A stretch of 47,553 nucleotides of DNA from positions 1-47,553 of the forward strand of contig JAFIFY010000123.1 of the NCBI GenBank assembly GCA_020831765.1, given 5' to 3'. The notes beneath the pieces were generated by a model that did no database searches, was not told the origin of the DNA, and was given only the letters and a program-made list of their open reading frames with translations. The stretch is from Phycisphaeraceae bacterium. Lineage in GTDB: Bacteria > Planctomycetota > Phycisphaerae > Phycisphaerales > Phycisphaeraceae. The translations under genes were made by a program, and so were the position numbers. Shown in pieces: positions 36,990 to 44,064 of the stretch. Each line of letters begins with the position of its first letter. The stretch's first letter is position 1.

Positions 36990-38474
36990 ATGAACTCTTC
37001 TTCGGCTTCATCGAAACCCTGGGAACATGCCAAGGCCGGCTCGGGCTCCGGCTCCGATCCGCTGGCCGCGCGATTCGTCGAGTCGATTTCCTACGATCGA
37101 CGGATGTTCGAACATGACATTCTCGGGTCGATCGCCCACGCCCGAATGCTGGCCGATGCCGGGTTGATCAGCGATTCGGACCTGTCGGCCATCGAACAGG
37201 GGCTTGAGGAAATCCGCTGGGAGATTCGCGCCGATCTGGATGGCTGGCCGGGCTGGAAGGTGGACCTCGAGGATGTGCATATGTGCATCGAAGCGGCGCT
37301 GATCGAGAAGATCGGCGATGCGGGTCGCAAGCTGCACACCGGTCGAAGCCGCAATGATCAGGTTGCCCTGGACCTCCACCTCTGGCTGATGGAAGCTTGC
37401 CGGGTACTGAATGATGAACTGGCGGCGCTGTGCCGGGCGTTGTTGGACCTTGCCCAGCGCGATGGCCGCATCGTCATGCCATCATACACCCACCTGCAAC
37501 GCGCCCAGCCGATCGTTCTGGGGGCGGAGCTTCTGTGCTGGGAGCAGGCGTTCAGTCAATGTGCCCAACGGCTCGAAGCGCTGCCGGTGGGGTTGAGAAT
37601 TTCGCCGCTGGGCGCTGGAGCGATCGCCGGCTCGTCGCTGCCGATCGATCGTCAGGCTTCAGTCGGGCATCTCAACAAGCTGCTGGGGGCCGGGCAGCGC
37701 GGCGATGCTGGTTTCGAGGCGGTCAGCGACAGCAGCATCTATTCCACCGCCAGCCGGGATACCGCCCTGGATGCGCTCTACGGGATGAGCATGGCGGCGA
37801 TGTGGCTTTCAAGGTGGGCCGAGCAGTGGATCATCTACGCATCAACGGAGTTCGGCTTCGTGAAGCTGGATGATCGCTACACCACGGGATCGTCGATGAT
37901 GCCGCAGAAGCGGAACCCGGACATGCTGGAACTGATTCGCGGGCGATGCGGAAACGTGTACGGCCACCTGGTGGCGATGCTGACCATCTGCAAGGGCCTG
38001 ACCGTCGGCTACAACCGCGATCTTCAGGAGGACAAGCGGCATCTCTTCGCAGCCTTTGACATGGTGCGCGATTCGCTGGTGATGGCCAGGCGCATCGTTG
38101 AATCGGCCCGGTTCAACGAGGATCGCATTCGAGCCGGGCTGGAGCGGGGATTTCTGGACGCCACGAGCCTGGCCGATTACCTGGTGCTGCGGGGTATTCC
38201 GTTCCGCCTGGGGCACCAGGTGGTGGGCCGGCTGGTGCAGCTCTGCGAGGAACGGGGGCTCACCCGTCTTGGCGACCTGGAACTTGGCGACTTCAACCGC
38301 ATCGCGGCCTCGCTGACCGGAGCCGAGGGTGCCTGCGATGAATCGGTATTCGAGTGGCTCGGCCCCGATGGCGTGGTCAAGCGGTACCGGAGCCAGGGCA
38401 ACGCGGGACTTGATGGGTTCCGCGACCGGCTTGAAGCGCGTCGCTCCTACTGGGCCGAACGCGTGCGGGCGTGA
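36990..38474 (+). CDS. argH: Argininosuccinate lyase
   Basis: Last enzyme of arginine synthesis: argininosuccinate to arginine and fumarate; cytosolic homotetramer of the fumarase/aspartase superfamily. 494 residues (E. coli 457); the first 22 are a Ser/Gly-rich lead. Motifs: HTGRSRNDQVALDLHLW, SYTHLQRAQPIVLG (general-acid His region), and the superfamily signature GSSMMPQKRNPD near residue 305, which holds the catalytic Ser loop. It ends with the ASAL C-terminal domain (DFNRIAASLTGAEGACD). No other arg gene adjoins. The start has only a weak upstream signal (CTGG). Confidence 0.96.
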   Translation: MNSSSASSKPWEHAKAGSGSGSDPLAARFVESISYDRRMFEHDILGSIAHARMLADAGLISDSDLSAIEQGLEEIRWEIRADLDGWPGWKVDLEDVHMCIEAALIEKIGDAGRKLHTGRSRNDQVALDLHLWLMEACRVLNDELAALCRALLDLAQRDGRIVMPSYTHLQRAQPIVLGAELLCWEQAFSQCAQRLEALPVGLRISPLGAGAIAGSSLPIDRQASVGHLNKLLGAGQRGDAGFEAVSDSSIYSTASRDTALDALYGMSMAAMWLSRWAEQWIIYASTEFGFVKLDDRYTTGSSMMPQKRNPDMLELIRGRCGNVYGHLVAMLTICKGLTVGYNRDLQEDKRHLFAAFDMVRDSLVMARRIVESARFNEDRIRAGLERGFLDATSLADYLVLRGIPFRLGHQVVGRLVQLCEERGLTRLGDLELGDFNRIAASLTGAEGACDESVFEWLGPDGVVKRYRSQGNAGLDGFRDRLEARRSYWAERVRA

Positions 38475-38575
38475 ATCGATCCTATCGGAGTGTGTGAATA
38501 CAATGAACATCATCCAAATGAGGTCGGATGCCTCCGTGGGAGGTATCCCGGCGGGCACCGACTGAAAGTTTCACC

Positions 38576-40282
38576 ATGCCGTTGATACTCAATGTCATCA
38601 AGGGGCCGGATCGCGGTCGCCGGTTTGAACTGCCCGATCACGAGCCGCAGCAGATCGGCCGGTCCAGCGAATCGCTGCAACTGCGTGATCACACCATTTC
38701 CCGGCGACACGCCGAACTGACGCCGGACCAGGGCCGCTGGATCATTCGCGACCTTGGCAGCTCCAACGGCACGTTCGTCAACGGCGTCCGTGTCACCGAA
38801 CAGCGGCTTTTGCAGCCAGGCGACCAGGTCCGGACGGGCAACACGATCTTTCTTTTCGGCGCTGAGGTCAGTGACCAGCGCCGACAACGCGTTCGGATGA
38901 CCGGGGATGAGATGGACTCGCATGTCGAGGCGGCCATACCCAGCAACGCCGATTCGATGATCATGGCGGTGCCCGAACCCAGTGAGGCGGCTCAGTTTCA
39001 GCTCCGGGTGATTTACGACCTTCTTTCGGTGATCGGATCAACGCTCGATCGGCAGTTGTTGCTTGAGAAGGCGATGGATGTGATCTTCGAGCATTTCCAG
39101 GCGGACCGTGGCTTCGTCCTGCTTCACGGGCGGTCGAGCCAGCGTCCGGACCCGATGGTGATTCGCCATCGCGTCCAACCCCGGAACCAGGAGGACGGAC
39201 TCATTACGGTCAGCCGGACGATCGTTCAACACGTGCTGAGGCACGGCGAGGGCGTGCTATCCAGCAACGCGATGACCGACCATCGCTTTGCCAGCGGTGA
39301 CAGCGTGGCGCGGTACGGCATCCGTTCGGCGATGTGCGTGCCCATTCGATTCAACGATCAGAGTTTCGGTGTCATCCATGTGGACTCGAAGGTGGCCAAT
39401 TACACCTACACCGAAGACCAGTTGCGGCTGTTGACCGCGATCGGGGCGCAGGTTGGGTTGGCGCTTTTCAACATTCGACTGCACCAGGACCGCTTGCAGA
39501 AGGAGCGTCTGGCGGCGGTGGGCCAGACGGTGGCTTCGCTTTCGCATTCGATTCGCAACATCATCCAGGGGCTTAAGGGTGGCGCTGAGGTGGTGGAATT
39601 GGGACTGCGCAAGGGGGCGATGAACGTGGTCGATAACGGCTGGCAGATCGTGGCCCGTAACCTTGAACGGATCAGCGCCCTGACGATGAACATGCTGGTT
39701 TTCAGCAAGAATCGACAGCCGGAAATGGTGATGACGAATCTGAGCAAGCTGATCGATGAAGTGATCGAGCTGACCAATCGGCAGTTTGAAACACACAAGG
39801 TCGCATTGATCACGGATATCGATGAGGACATGCCGCCGGTGCCGCTGGATCCCAACGGCATTCACCAGGCGGTTTTGAATCTCCTGAACAATGCGCTGGA
39901 GGCGGTCGAGCCCGAGACCGGTGTGGTGACGGTGACCACGCGGTATGAGAACTCACCGGCCGCGGTGGTGATCCAAGTGGCCGACAACGGCCATGGCATC
40001 AGCGAGGAAAGAATGGCAAGCCTGTGGGAGCCGTTCTTTTCGACCAAGGGGCTCCGCGGCACGGGGCTCGGGCTGGTCGTGACGCGAAAGATCGTTGAAG
40101 AGCACGGCGGCCACGTCAAGGTGGAAAGCCGCGTCGAACAGGGCACAACGTTCATCCTTCACATCCCGGTCAGCGATCGGGCGGGCAAGATGGTCGATAC
40201 GCTCTCGGATCAGGAAGGCGGTCATGCCGGATTCGACAGCGCGGTGACCGATGCCCTTTCCATCGAGCCGTTCAGGAAATGA
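38576..40282 (+). CDS. FHA-GAF sensor histidine kinase
   Basis: 568-residue cytosolic kinase. Residues 1-100 are an FHA domain for phosphothreonine binding (GRSSESLQLRD, HTISRRHAEL, DLGSSNGTFVNG). A GAF domain covers about 130-290 (LDRQLLLEKAMDVIFEHF through IHVDSKVANYTYTEDQLRLL). The kinase has the H-box SLSHSIRNIIQG with His324, the N-box NLLNNALEAVEP, DNGHGIS (G1), WEPFFSTKG (F) and GTGLGLVV (G2). The C-terminal tail is short. FHA plus kinase suggests cross-talk with Ser/Thr kinases. ATG 38576 makes the protein start as FHA proteins usually do; ATG 38528 would add 16 unrelated residues. TACAAT at 38499-38504 is a possible -10. No receiver gene adjoins. Confidence 0.92.
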   Translation: MPLILNVIKGPDRGRRFELPDHEPQQIGRSSESLQLRDHTISRRHAELTPDQGRWIIRDLGSSNGTFVNGVRVTEQRLLQPGDQVRTGNTIFLFGAEVSDQRRQRVRMTGDEMDSHVEAAIPSNADSMIMAVPEPSEAAQFQLRVIYDLLSVIGSTLDRQLLLEKAMDVIFEHFQADRGFVLLHGRSSQRPDPMVIRHRVQPRNQEDGLITVSRTIVQHVLRHGEGVLSSNAMTDHRFASGDSVARYGIRSAMCVPIRFNDQSFGVIHVDSKVANYTYTEDQLRLLTAIGAQVGLALFNIRLHQDRLQKERLAAVGQTVASLSHSIRNIIQGLKGGAEVVELGLRKGAMNVVDNGWQIVARNLERISALTMNMLVFSKNRQPEMVMTNLSKLIDEVIELTNRQFETHKVALITDIDEDMPPVPLDPNGIHQAVLNLLNNALEAVEPETGVVTVTTRYENSPAAVVIQVADNGHGISEERMASLWEPFFSTKGLRGTGLGLVVTRKIVEEHGGHVKVESRVEQGTTFILHIPVSDRAGKMVDTLSDQEGGHAGFDSAVTDALSIEPFRK

Positions 40283-40398
40283 CCGTTGTGCATCGGTGGG
40301 TCATCCGGTGCGGAGCCGCGTGAGCAGTTCATCGCCTTCAGGGAACGTCGTGGCCGACGATATGCCCCGTCCGTGTCAGGACTGCTTTTTCGCGTGCC

Positions 40399-40872
40399 TC
40401 ATGTTCGGGGTGTGTCCGAAGCGAACAACTCCGCGCTGTCCAGCCAGAGGGTCACCGGGCCCTCGTTGATGAGGCTGACCCGCATCGAGGCGCCGAAGCT
40501 TCCTTCGGCCACGTGCCGGACACCGGCCGCCCGGATGGCCTGGACCAGTTCGTTGATCCGCGCGGCGGCGATATCCGGAGGCGCGGCCTGAATGAAACTG
40601 GGCCTGCGGCCGCGTCGGGCATCGGCATGAAGCGTGAATTGCGACACAATCAGCACCTGGCCGCCGACATCCAGCAGACTTCGATTGAACTTGCCCATCG
40701 GATCATTGAAGATGCGAAGCTCGACGATCTTCCGGGCCATGCGTTCGATCGGCGGCGATTCATCCTCGCGGCCGATGCCCACCAGTAGAAGCAGCCCGGG
40801 CCCGATCCTCCCCACGCAGCGATCATCGACATGCACCGCGGCCTCCGAAACGCGCTGAACCAGCACTCTCAT
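40399..40872 (-). CDS. dtd: D-aminoacyl-tRNA deacylase
   Basis: Removes D-amino acids (and glycine from tRNA-Ala) from mischarged tRNAs, keeping translation homochiral; cytosolic dimer. 157 residues, family length. MRVLVQRVSEAAVHVD opens the fold. The two active-site motifs are present: SQFTLHADARRGRRPSF (the SQFTL motif) and the Gly-x-Pro loop in LINEGPVTLWLD, where many members read NDGPVT (here NEGPVT). Its ATG overlaps the stop of the upstream fau gene as ATGA, so the two are cotranslated. Confidence 0.95.
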   Translation of the reverse strand: MRVLVQRVSEAAVHVDDRCVGRIGPGLLLLVGIGREDESPPIERMARKIVELRIFNDPMGKFNRSLLDVGGQVLIVSQFTLHADARRGRRPSFIQAAPPDIAAARINELVQAIRAAGVRHVAEGSFGASMRVSLINEGPVTLWLDSAELFASDTPRT

Positions 40873-41465
40873 CGACCGCCCCGTTCCGATTGCCCGGCGA
40901 AACGATGCACACCCGCCTCGGTCACCAGCGCATCGACCAGCCGATCGTGCTCATCGGTGGGAAGCGCATCGACCAACTGGGACTCGTACGCCACGCCGAG
41001 CCGGAAACCGGCAAAGTCGTCGGCCAGCAGGCGATCGTAAAAGCCCCCGCCCATTCCAAGGCGGCCACCCCGGCGATCGAACGCGACCCCCGGTACCAGC
41101 AGCATGTCCACCCGCTCGACCCGAGGAGCATCTTCCGGCGGCTCGAGGATGCCCCGATACCCGGGCTTCAACTCTTCGATGGCGCCGATGCGGTGGAAAG
41201 CCAGGCGGTGATCGGGCAGGCAGCGTGGCAGGGCCAGGACGATGGACTGCTCGATCCAACGTTTGCACGCGGGCCAGAGATCGATCTCATCGGCCATGCT
41301 GCCGAACGCCCCAATGCTTTGGGCGGTTCGAAATTCGGCCAGATGTTCGATCTGCCGGATGATGGCGACCGAGGACCGTTGGCGTTCCAACTCTGAAACG
41401 GATCGACGCTCCCGGCGGTGGTAAGCGCGAAGGTCGTTTTTGGCATTGGGTGCGGGTTGAGTCAT
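40869..41465 (-). CDS. fau: 5-formyltetrahydrofolate cyclo-ligase
   Basis: Cytosolic ATP-dependent enzyme (MTHFS, YgfA) that converts 5-formyl-THF to 5,10-methenyl-THF. 198 residues, family length. The diagnostic C-terminal motif LVPGVAFDRRGGRLGMGGGFYDRLL is intact with its ATP-binding glycines; LRAYHRRERR and SIGAFGSMADEIDLWP are the N-terminal family blocks. It overlaps dtd downstream. Upstream is a long leader region with a good promoter; in many proteobacteria the 6S RNA gene sits just there. Confidence 0.93.
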   Translation of the reverse strand: MTQPAPNAKNDLRAYHRRERRSVSELERQRSSVAIIRQIEHLAEFRTAQSIGAFGSMADEIDLWPACKRWIEQSIVLALPRCLPDHRLAFHRIGAIEELKPGYRGILEPPEDAPRVERVDMLLVPGVAFDRRGGRLGMGGGFYDRLLADDFAGFRLGVAYESQLVDALPTDEHDRLVDALVTEAGVHRFAGQSERGGR

Positions 41466-41561
41466 GGTGATTCGCTGGCGCGGCCCTCCGGTAAGGTCCA
41501 GATTGAGGAATTAACCCTATTCAGCAGGCATGGTCCGGTTCGCGGGCTTTCGGCCATAAGT

Positions 41562-41580
41562 CCAACGCACCTTGCGTCGG
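41562..41580 (-). other. Strong RNA hairpin in the fau leader
   Basis: On the minus strand CCGACGCA, loop AGG, TGCGTTGG: an 8-bp stem with one G-U pair. It lies inside the roughly 195-nt leader between the predicted promoter and fau, and has no U-tract. Confidence 0.6.
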
Positions 41581-41667
41581 CCTGATGCGGCTTGCTCATG
41601 CGTGCATCCTCGCTCATCCGAGCATCGACCAAGCCAAACGTCTGGCATGATCAGTCGTGGATTTCGG

Positions 41668-41696
41668 ATTATAAAGCCATTACTGACTAATGATAA
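41668..41696 (-). promoter_or_regulatory. Sigma70-type promoter upstream of fau-dtd
   Basis: Minus-strand TTATCA (41691-41696), 17-base spacer, TATAAT (41668-41673, consensus). Start near 41661, about 195 bases before fau. The -35 overlaps TAATGATAATC (41688-41698), which contains a perfect GATAAT hexamer of the Fur-family type. Confidence 0.6.
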
Positions 41697-41859
41697 TCGC
41701 AATAGATCGGCCGGAGACAGCTTACGGGGGTCGGCTTGAGGCCGCGCATCATGTTTGCGGCTTGCCGCCAACGGGTCCTCGCGGTGCAACGCCAGGAGGG
41801 CAGGCAAATTGGTAACTTGGATCGCCAAGATTCAAAAAAATACGATTATTCAGGAAAGC

Positions 41860-41887
41860 TTGACAAAATAGACGATTGAGTTATTAT
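41860..41887 (+). promoter_or_regulatory. Sigma70-type promoter, rightward, near-consensus
   Basis: TTGACA (41860-41865, consensus), 16-base spacer, TATTAT (41882-41887). Start near 41894. This is the best -35/-10 pair on the plus strand of the window and lies in an AT-rich island. Confidence 0.7.
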
Positions 41888-41912
41888 CGGAGACATAAGC
41901 AACGAGGAAACC

Positions 41913-42350
41913 ATGATTCAGCGAACGCATCGAAGCTCTGCTCGGTCCGCACCCGCTTCCGGGCTTCGCCGCGACTTCGCTCCGCATGGCTCGCTTGATT
42001 CAGATTCCCGGTTACAGGCGCGTTGGCCGGTCGGCCGGCGGCAGGATGTCGGCCGCTTTGCCAGGGATGGCATGGCTTGCCACCCCGGCCCCGCCCTCGC
42101 GCTTCGTGACTCGGAGCCCTTGACTTTGAACCCCCTCCGTCCGCCCGTCGTGGTAGAAATATCACGGCGGGATTTTTCTCTCCCGCCCCGTCACGAGGCG
42201 GCCTTCGGTTTCCGCCGTTCCTTCGCACAGCCTTTATCCGCATCGGTTTCGATTCCGGACCGCCCGGAAGCGAGGCGGCGGCTTGCCTTGGCGCTCAACC
42301 GGAGTCGGGTGTTCTGGAATTCATGGTTCGATTCTGCGCGGCATGATTGA
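41913..42350 (+). CDS. Doubtful 145-aa ORF behind a strong promoter
   Basis: ATG 41913 has GAGGA five bases upstream and sits about 20 bases after the predicted start of a near-consensus promoter, which argues that translation starts here. Against it, the product is Arg/Ser/Pro-rich with no recognisable motif, and a plausible intrinsic terminator at 42144-42177 lies inside the frame. The transcript may be a non-coding RNA or an attenuated leader for the gene at 42462, with this ORF a by-product. I do not assign a function. Confidence 0.25.
   Translation: MIQRTHRSSARSAPASGLRRDFAPHGSLDSDSRLQARWPVGRRQDVGRFARDGMACHPGPALALRDSEPLTLNPLRPPVVVEISRRDFSLPPRHEAAFGFRRSFAQPLSASVSIPDRPEARRRLALALNRSRVFWNSWFDSARHD
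42144..42177 (+). terminator. Putative intrinsic terminator
   Basis: CCCGTCGTG, ten-base loop, CACGGCGGG, A, then TTTTT: a 9-bp stem with one G-U pair and a U-tract. It would end a transcript of about 280 nt begun at the promoter at 41860-41887. Confidence 0.55.
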
Positions 42351-42461
42351 CCGAAGGATCGACCAGGCCGCAGGGAGGCGGCATGCCACGCCCAGGCAGT
42401 TGCGGGCAGGTGTCTGGCGATGGGTTGGTCGAGCCGGCTCGCCCGCGGAGGAATGTTTCTC

Positions 42462-43085
42462 ATGGCCCAACCGGCTGTCCTTGGCGATTCCATCCCGTCC
42501 TCCCAGTCTTCGCGGGATTGGACCTGGATCAGCCGCGACGAGGCCGCCGTACTTCTTGAGTTGGGCGGGTGGAACATGGTCGGTGTCATGCGCTTGGCGC
42601 TCGAGCAGGCGATGGCCGATCGTCGGACGCTGTGGCGCTTCCCGTGGCCGGACGAGCGTCTTGTGCCTGACGAAAACACGATTCGGACGCTTCGACTGGC
42701 CCGTGCCGGCCGTCGCACGATCCGCGTGGCATTGCCCTCGACGTGGTCAGCGTGGTTTGCTTCCATGGATCATGATCGAGTTCGGTTCAGCCTGACGGAC
42801 CGTGATCGTAAAACCATGTCCATTGAACGTGAATGCCGGCAGCAGGTTGCGGCTCGGACTCCGGACCCCGGCGGACCGCCGATGCTGGTGACGCTTTGGG
42901 CCATGATGTATTCCGGTGATCGCGCCATCCCGGTCTGGCGCTGCGGCGCGTGCGACAAGCCGTTTGTCGCTCCCCCCGAGCTAACCGCGGAGTTGAGCGC
43001 CGCTTTCAAGCCGCGGCGCGCCGCCGCGTGGTTGAACCAGTGGATACGGGAAGTTTCCAGCCGTCTGGCCGGTGCTGGCCGATAA
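42462..43085 (+). CDS. Conserved-looking protein of unknown function
   Basis: 207 residues starting at ATG 42462, which has GGAGGA about 10 bases upstream; ATG 42453 sits directly on that Shine-Dalgarno and is less likely. The first 20 residues are Ser-rich. The middle has a helical SRDEAAVLLELGGWNMVGVM, then LWRFPWPDERLVPDENTIRT. The C-terminal third has one C-x-x-C (WRCGACDKPF) and an Arg/Ala-rich helix ending SRLAGAGR. A single C-x-x-C could bind metal only with partner ligands not visible here. No transmembrane segment or signal peptide. The CBM48-like gene follows after 37 bases and is likely cotranscribed. Confidence 0.6.
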   Translation: MAQPAVLGDSIPSSQSSRDWTWISRDEAAVLLELGGWNMVGVMRLALEQAMADRRTLWRFPWPDERLVPDENTIRTLRLARAGRRTIRVALPSTWSAWFASMDHDRVRFSLTDRDRKTMSIERECRQQVAARTPDPGGPPMLVTLWAMMYSGDRAIPVWRCGACDKPFVAPPELTAELSAAFKPRRAAAWLNQWIREVSSRLAGAGR

Positions 43086-43122
43086 CAGCACATGCCGGGG
43101 TCTGGTCATCAGGAGGTCCAAC

Positions 43123-43647
43123 ATGGCGTATATCCGCTCGGTGACGCCCCCGAACGCCGTCATTCCCATCCGTCCGGTGAAGCTTGTGATCAACCCCGAG
43201 CCGCCCCGATTGCCGCTGTTGAAGATTCCCCGGCCGTTGACGACCGGTCCGGTGGGCAGGCTGCCCAAGCCGTTATCGGACGATATTGGAAGTGAGTCGC
43301 CAACCTCGCATCGCGTGCGGCTCTTTGGCGTATGGGCCATCGAAGGCGGTTTGCGGTTCGTGCAGCCCCAGGGGCCGTTCCAGAGGCTGTGCGTGGCCGG
43401 CGACTTCAACGGCTGGAGCCCGGACGCCAATCCGATGGTGCATGATGCACAGCGCAAGGTCTGGACCCTGGACGTTCCGCTGGGGCCGGGTCGTTACCGG
43501 TACCGACTGGTCGCCGACGGGCGATGGATGCACGATCACTTCAACACCCAGGGAATACCCAATCCCTACGGCGAATGGGACAGCCTGGTCACGCTTGAAG
43601 CCGAGCCCGCGACCGAAGTGCAAGCGACGTGGCGGCACTCGGCTTGA
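43123..43647 (+). CDS. Stand-alone glycogen-binding (CBM48/AMPK-type) domain protein
   Basis: 174 residues; start fixed by AGGAGG six bases before ATG 43123. Residues 1-70 are a proline-rich, probably extended segment (IPIRPVKLVINPEPPRLPLL, VGRLPKPLSDD). Residues about 75-165 are an early-set domain of the AMPK/CBM48 kind: VAGDFNGWSPDANPM, a Trp-Leu-x-x-PLGPGRYRYRLVADGRWM, and a final GIPNPYGEWDSLVTL. The Trp residues in FNGW and GRWM are those that stack on glucose rings in such domains. No catalytic domain is attached, and no glycogen genes adjoin. A scaffold or regulatory role on alpha-glucan is plausible but unproved. Confidence 0.82.
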   Translation: MAYIRSVTPPNAVIPIRPVKLVINPEPPRLPLLKIPRPLTTGPVGRLPKPLSDDIGSESPTSHRVRLFGVWAIEGGLRFVQPQGPFQRLCVAGDFNGWSPDANPMVHDAQRKVWTLDVPLGPGRYRYRLVADGRWMHDHFNTQGIPNPYGEWDSLVTLEAEPATEVQATWRHSA

Positions 43648-43869
43648 CCCATCTTCAATTTCGTCCTTTTGCTACACTCTTGATGGCTTGTGTCGCCCGG
43701 TCGCCGACATGGCCGGATTCCGATCGAGAAGGAAGGTTTCTGTTTGACGATTCGCGGAGCCGCAAACGAAGAAGACCAATACGGATGCGAGGTTAATCGT
43801 GATCCGGATGATGCGGCGATGGTTAGGTTCTGGTGAGATGGTGCGGGTATCAGGGTGATCGGGGCGACC

Positions 43870-44064
43870 ATGACTTCCGCCCGGTCGCGATTCTGGAAAT
43901 TGATTGATGAGTTTCGTCGCCAGGCCGCATCGATGCGTGAAAGGCGTTCTGCCCAAGGATACGATCAGAAGGCGATGTTCAAGGTAATGATGGGACATCA
44001 AGTCGCCGGGGTTTTCTCGCTGGAGATATCCCCGCGTATGGTTTGCATCGGGAGAAGACCATGA
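43870..44064 (+). CDS. Small ORF (64 aa) translationally coupled to the hybrid kinase
   Basis: ATG 43870 opens a 64-residue frame: MTSARSRFWKLIDEFRRQAA, an Arg-rich helix, then YDQKAMFKVMMGHQVAGVFS and a basic end. The stop overlaps the kinase start at 44061 as ATGA, the same arrangement that joins the kinase to its regulator, which is the main reason to believe it. An in-frame GTG at 43855 is possible. No family recognised; no signal peptide or membrane segment. It could serve only to couple translation. Confidence 0.5.
   Translation: MTSARSRFWKLIDEFRRQAASMRERRSAQGYDQKAMFKVMMGHQVAGVFSLEISPRMVCIGRRP

Noticed and set aside
38503-38565. 20-aa ORF before the FHA kinase
   Set aside because: No Shine-Dalgarno, no run of one amino acid and no attenuator hairpin seen.
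41517-41828. 103-aa minus-strand open frame
   Set aside because: It starts upstream of the predicted promoter for that strand and has no ribosome site or recognisable motif; the DNA is better explained as a leader region.
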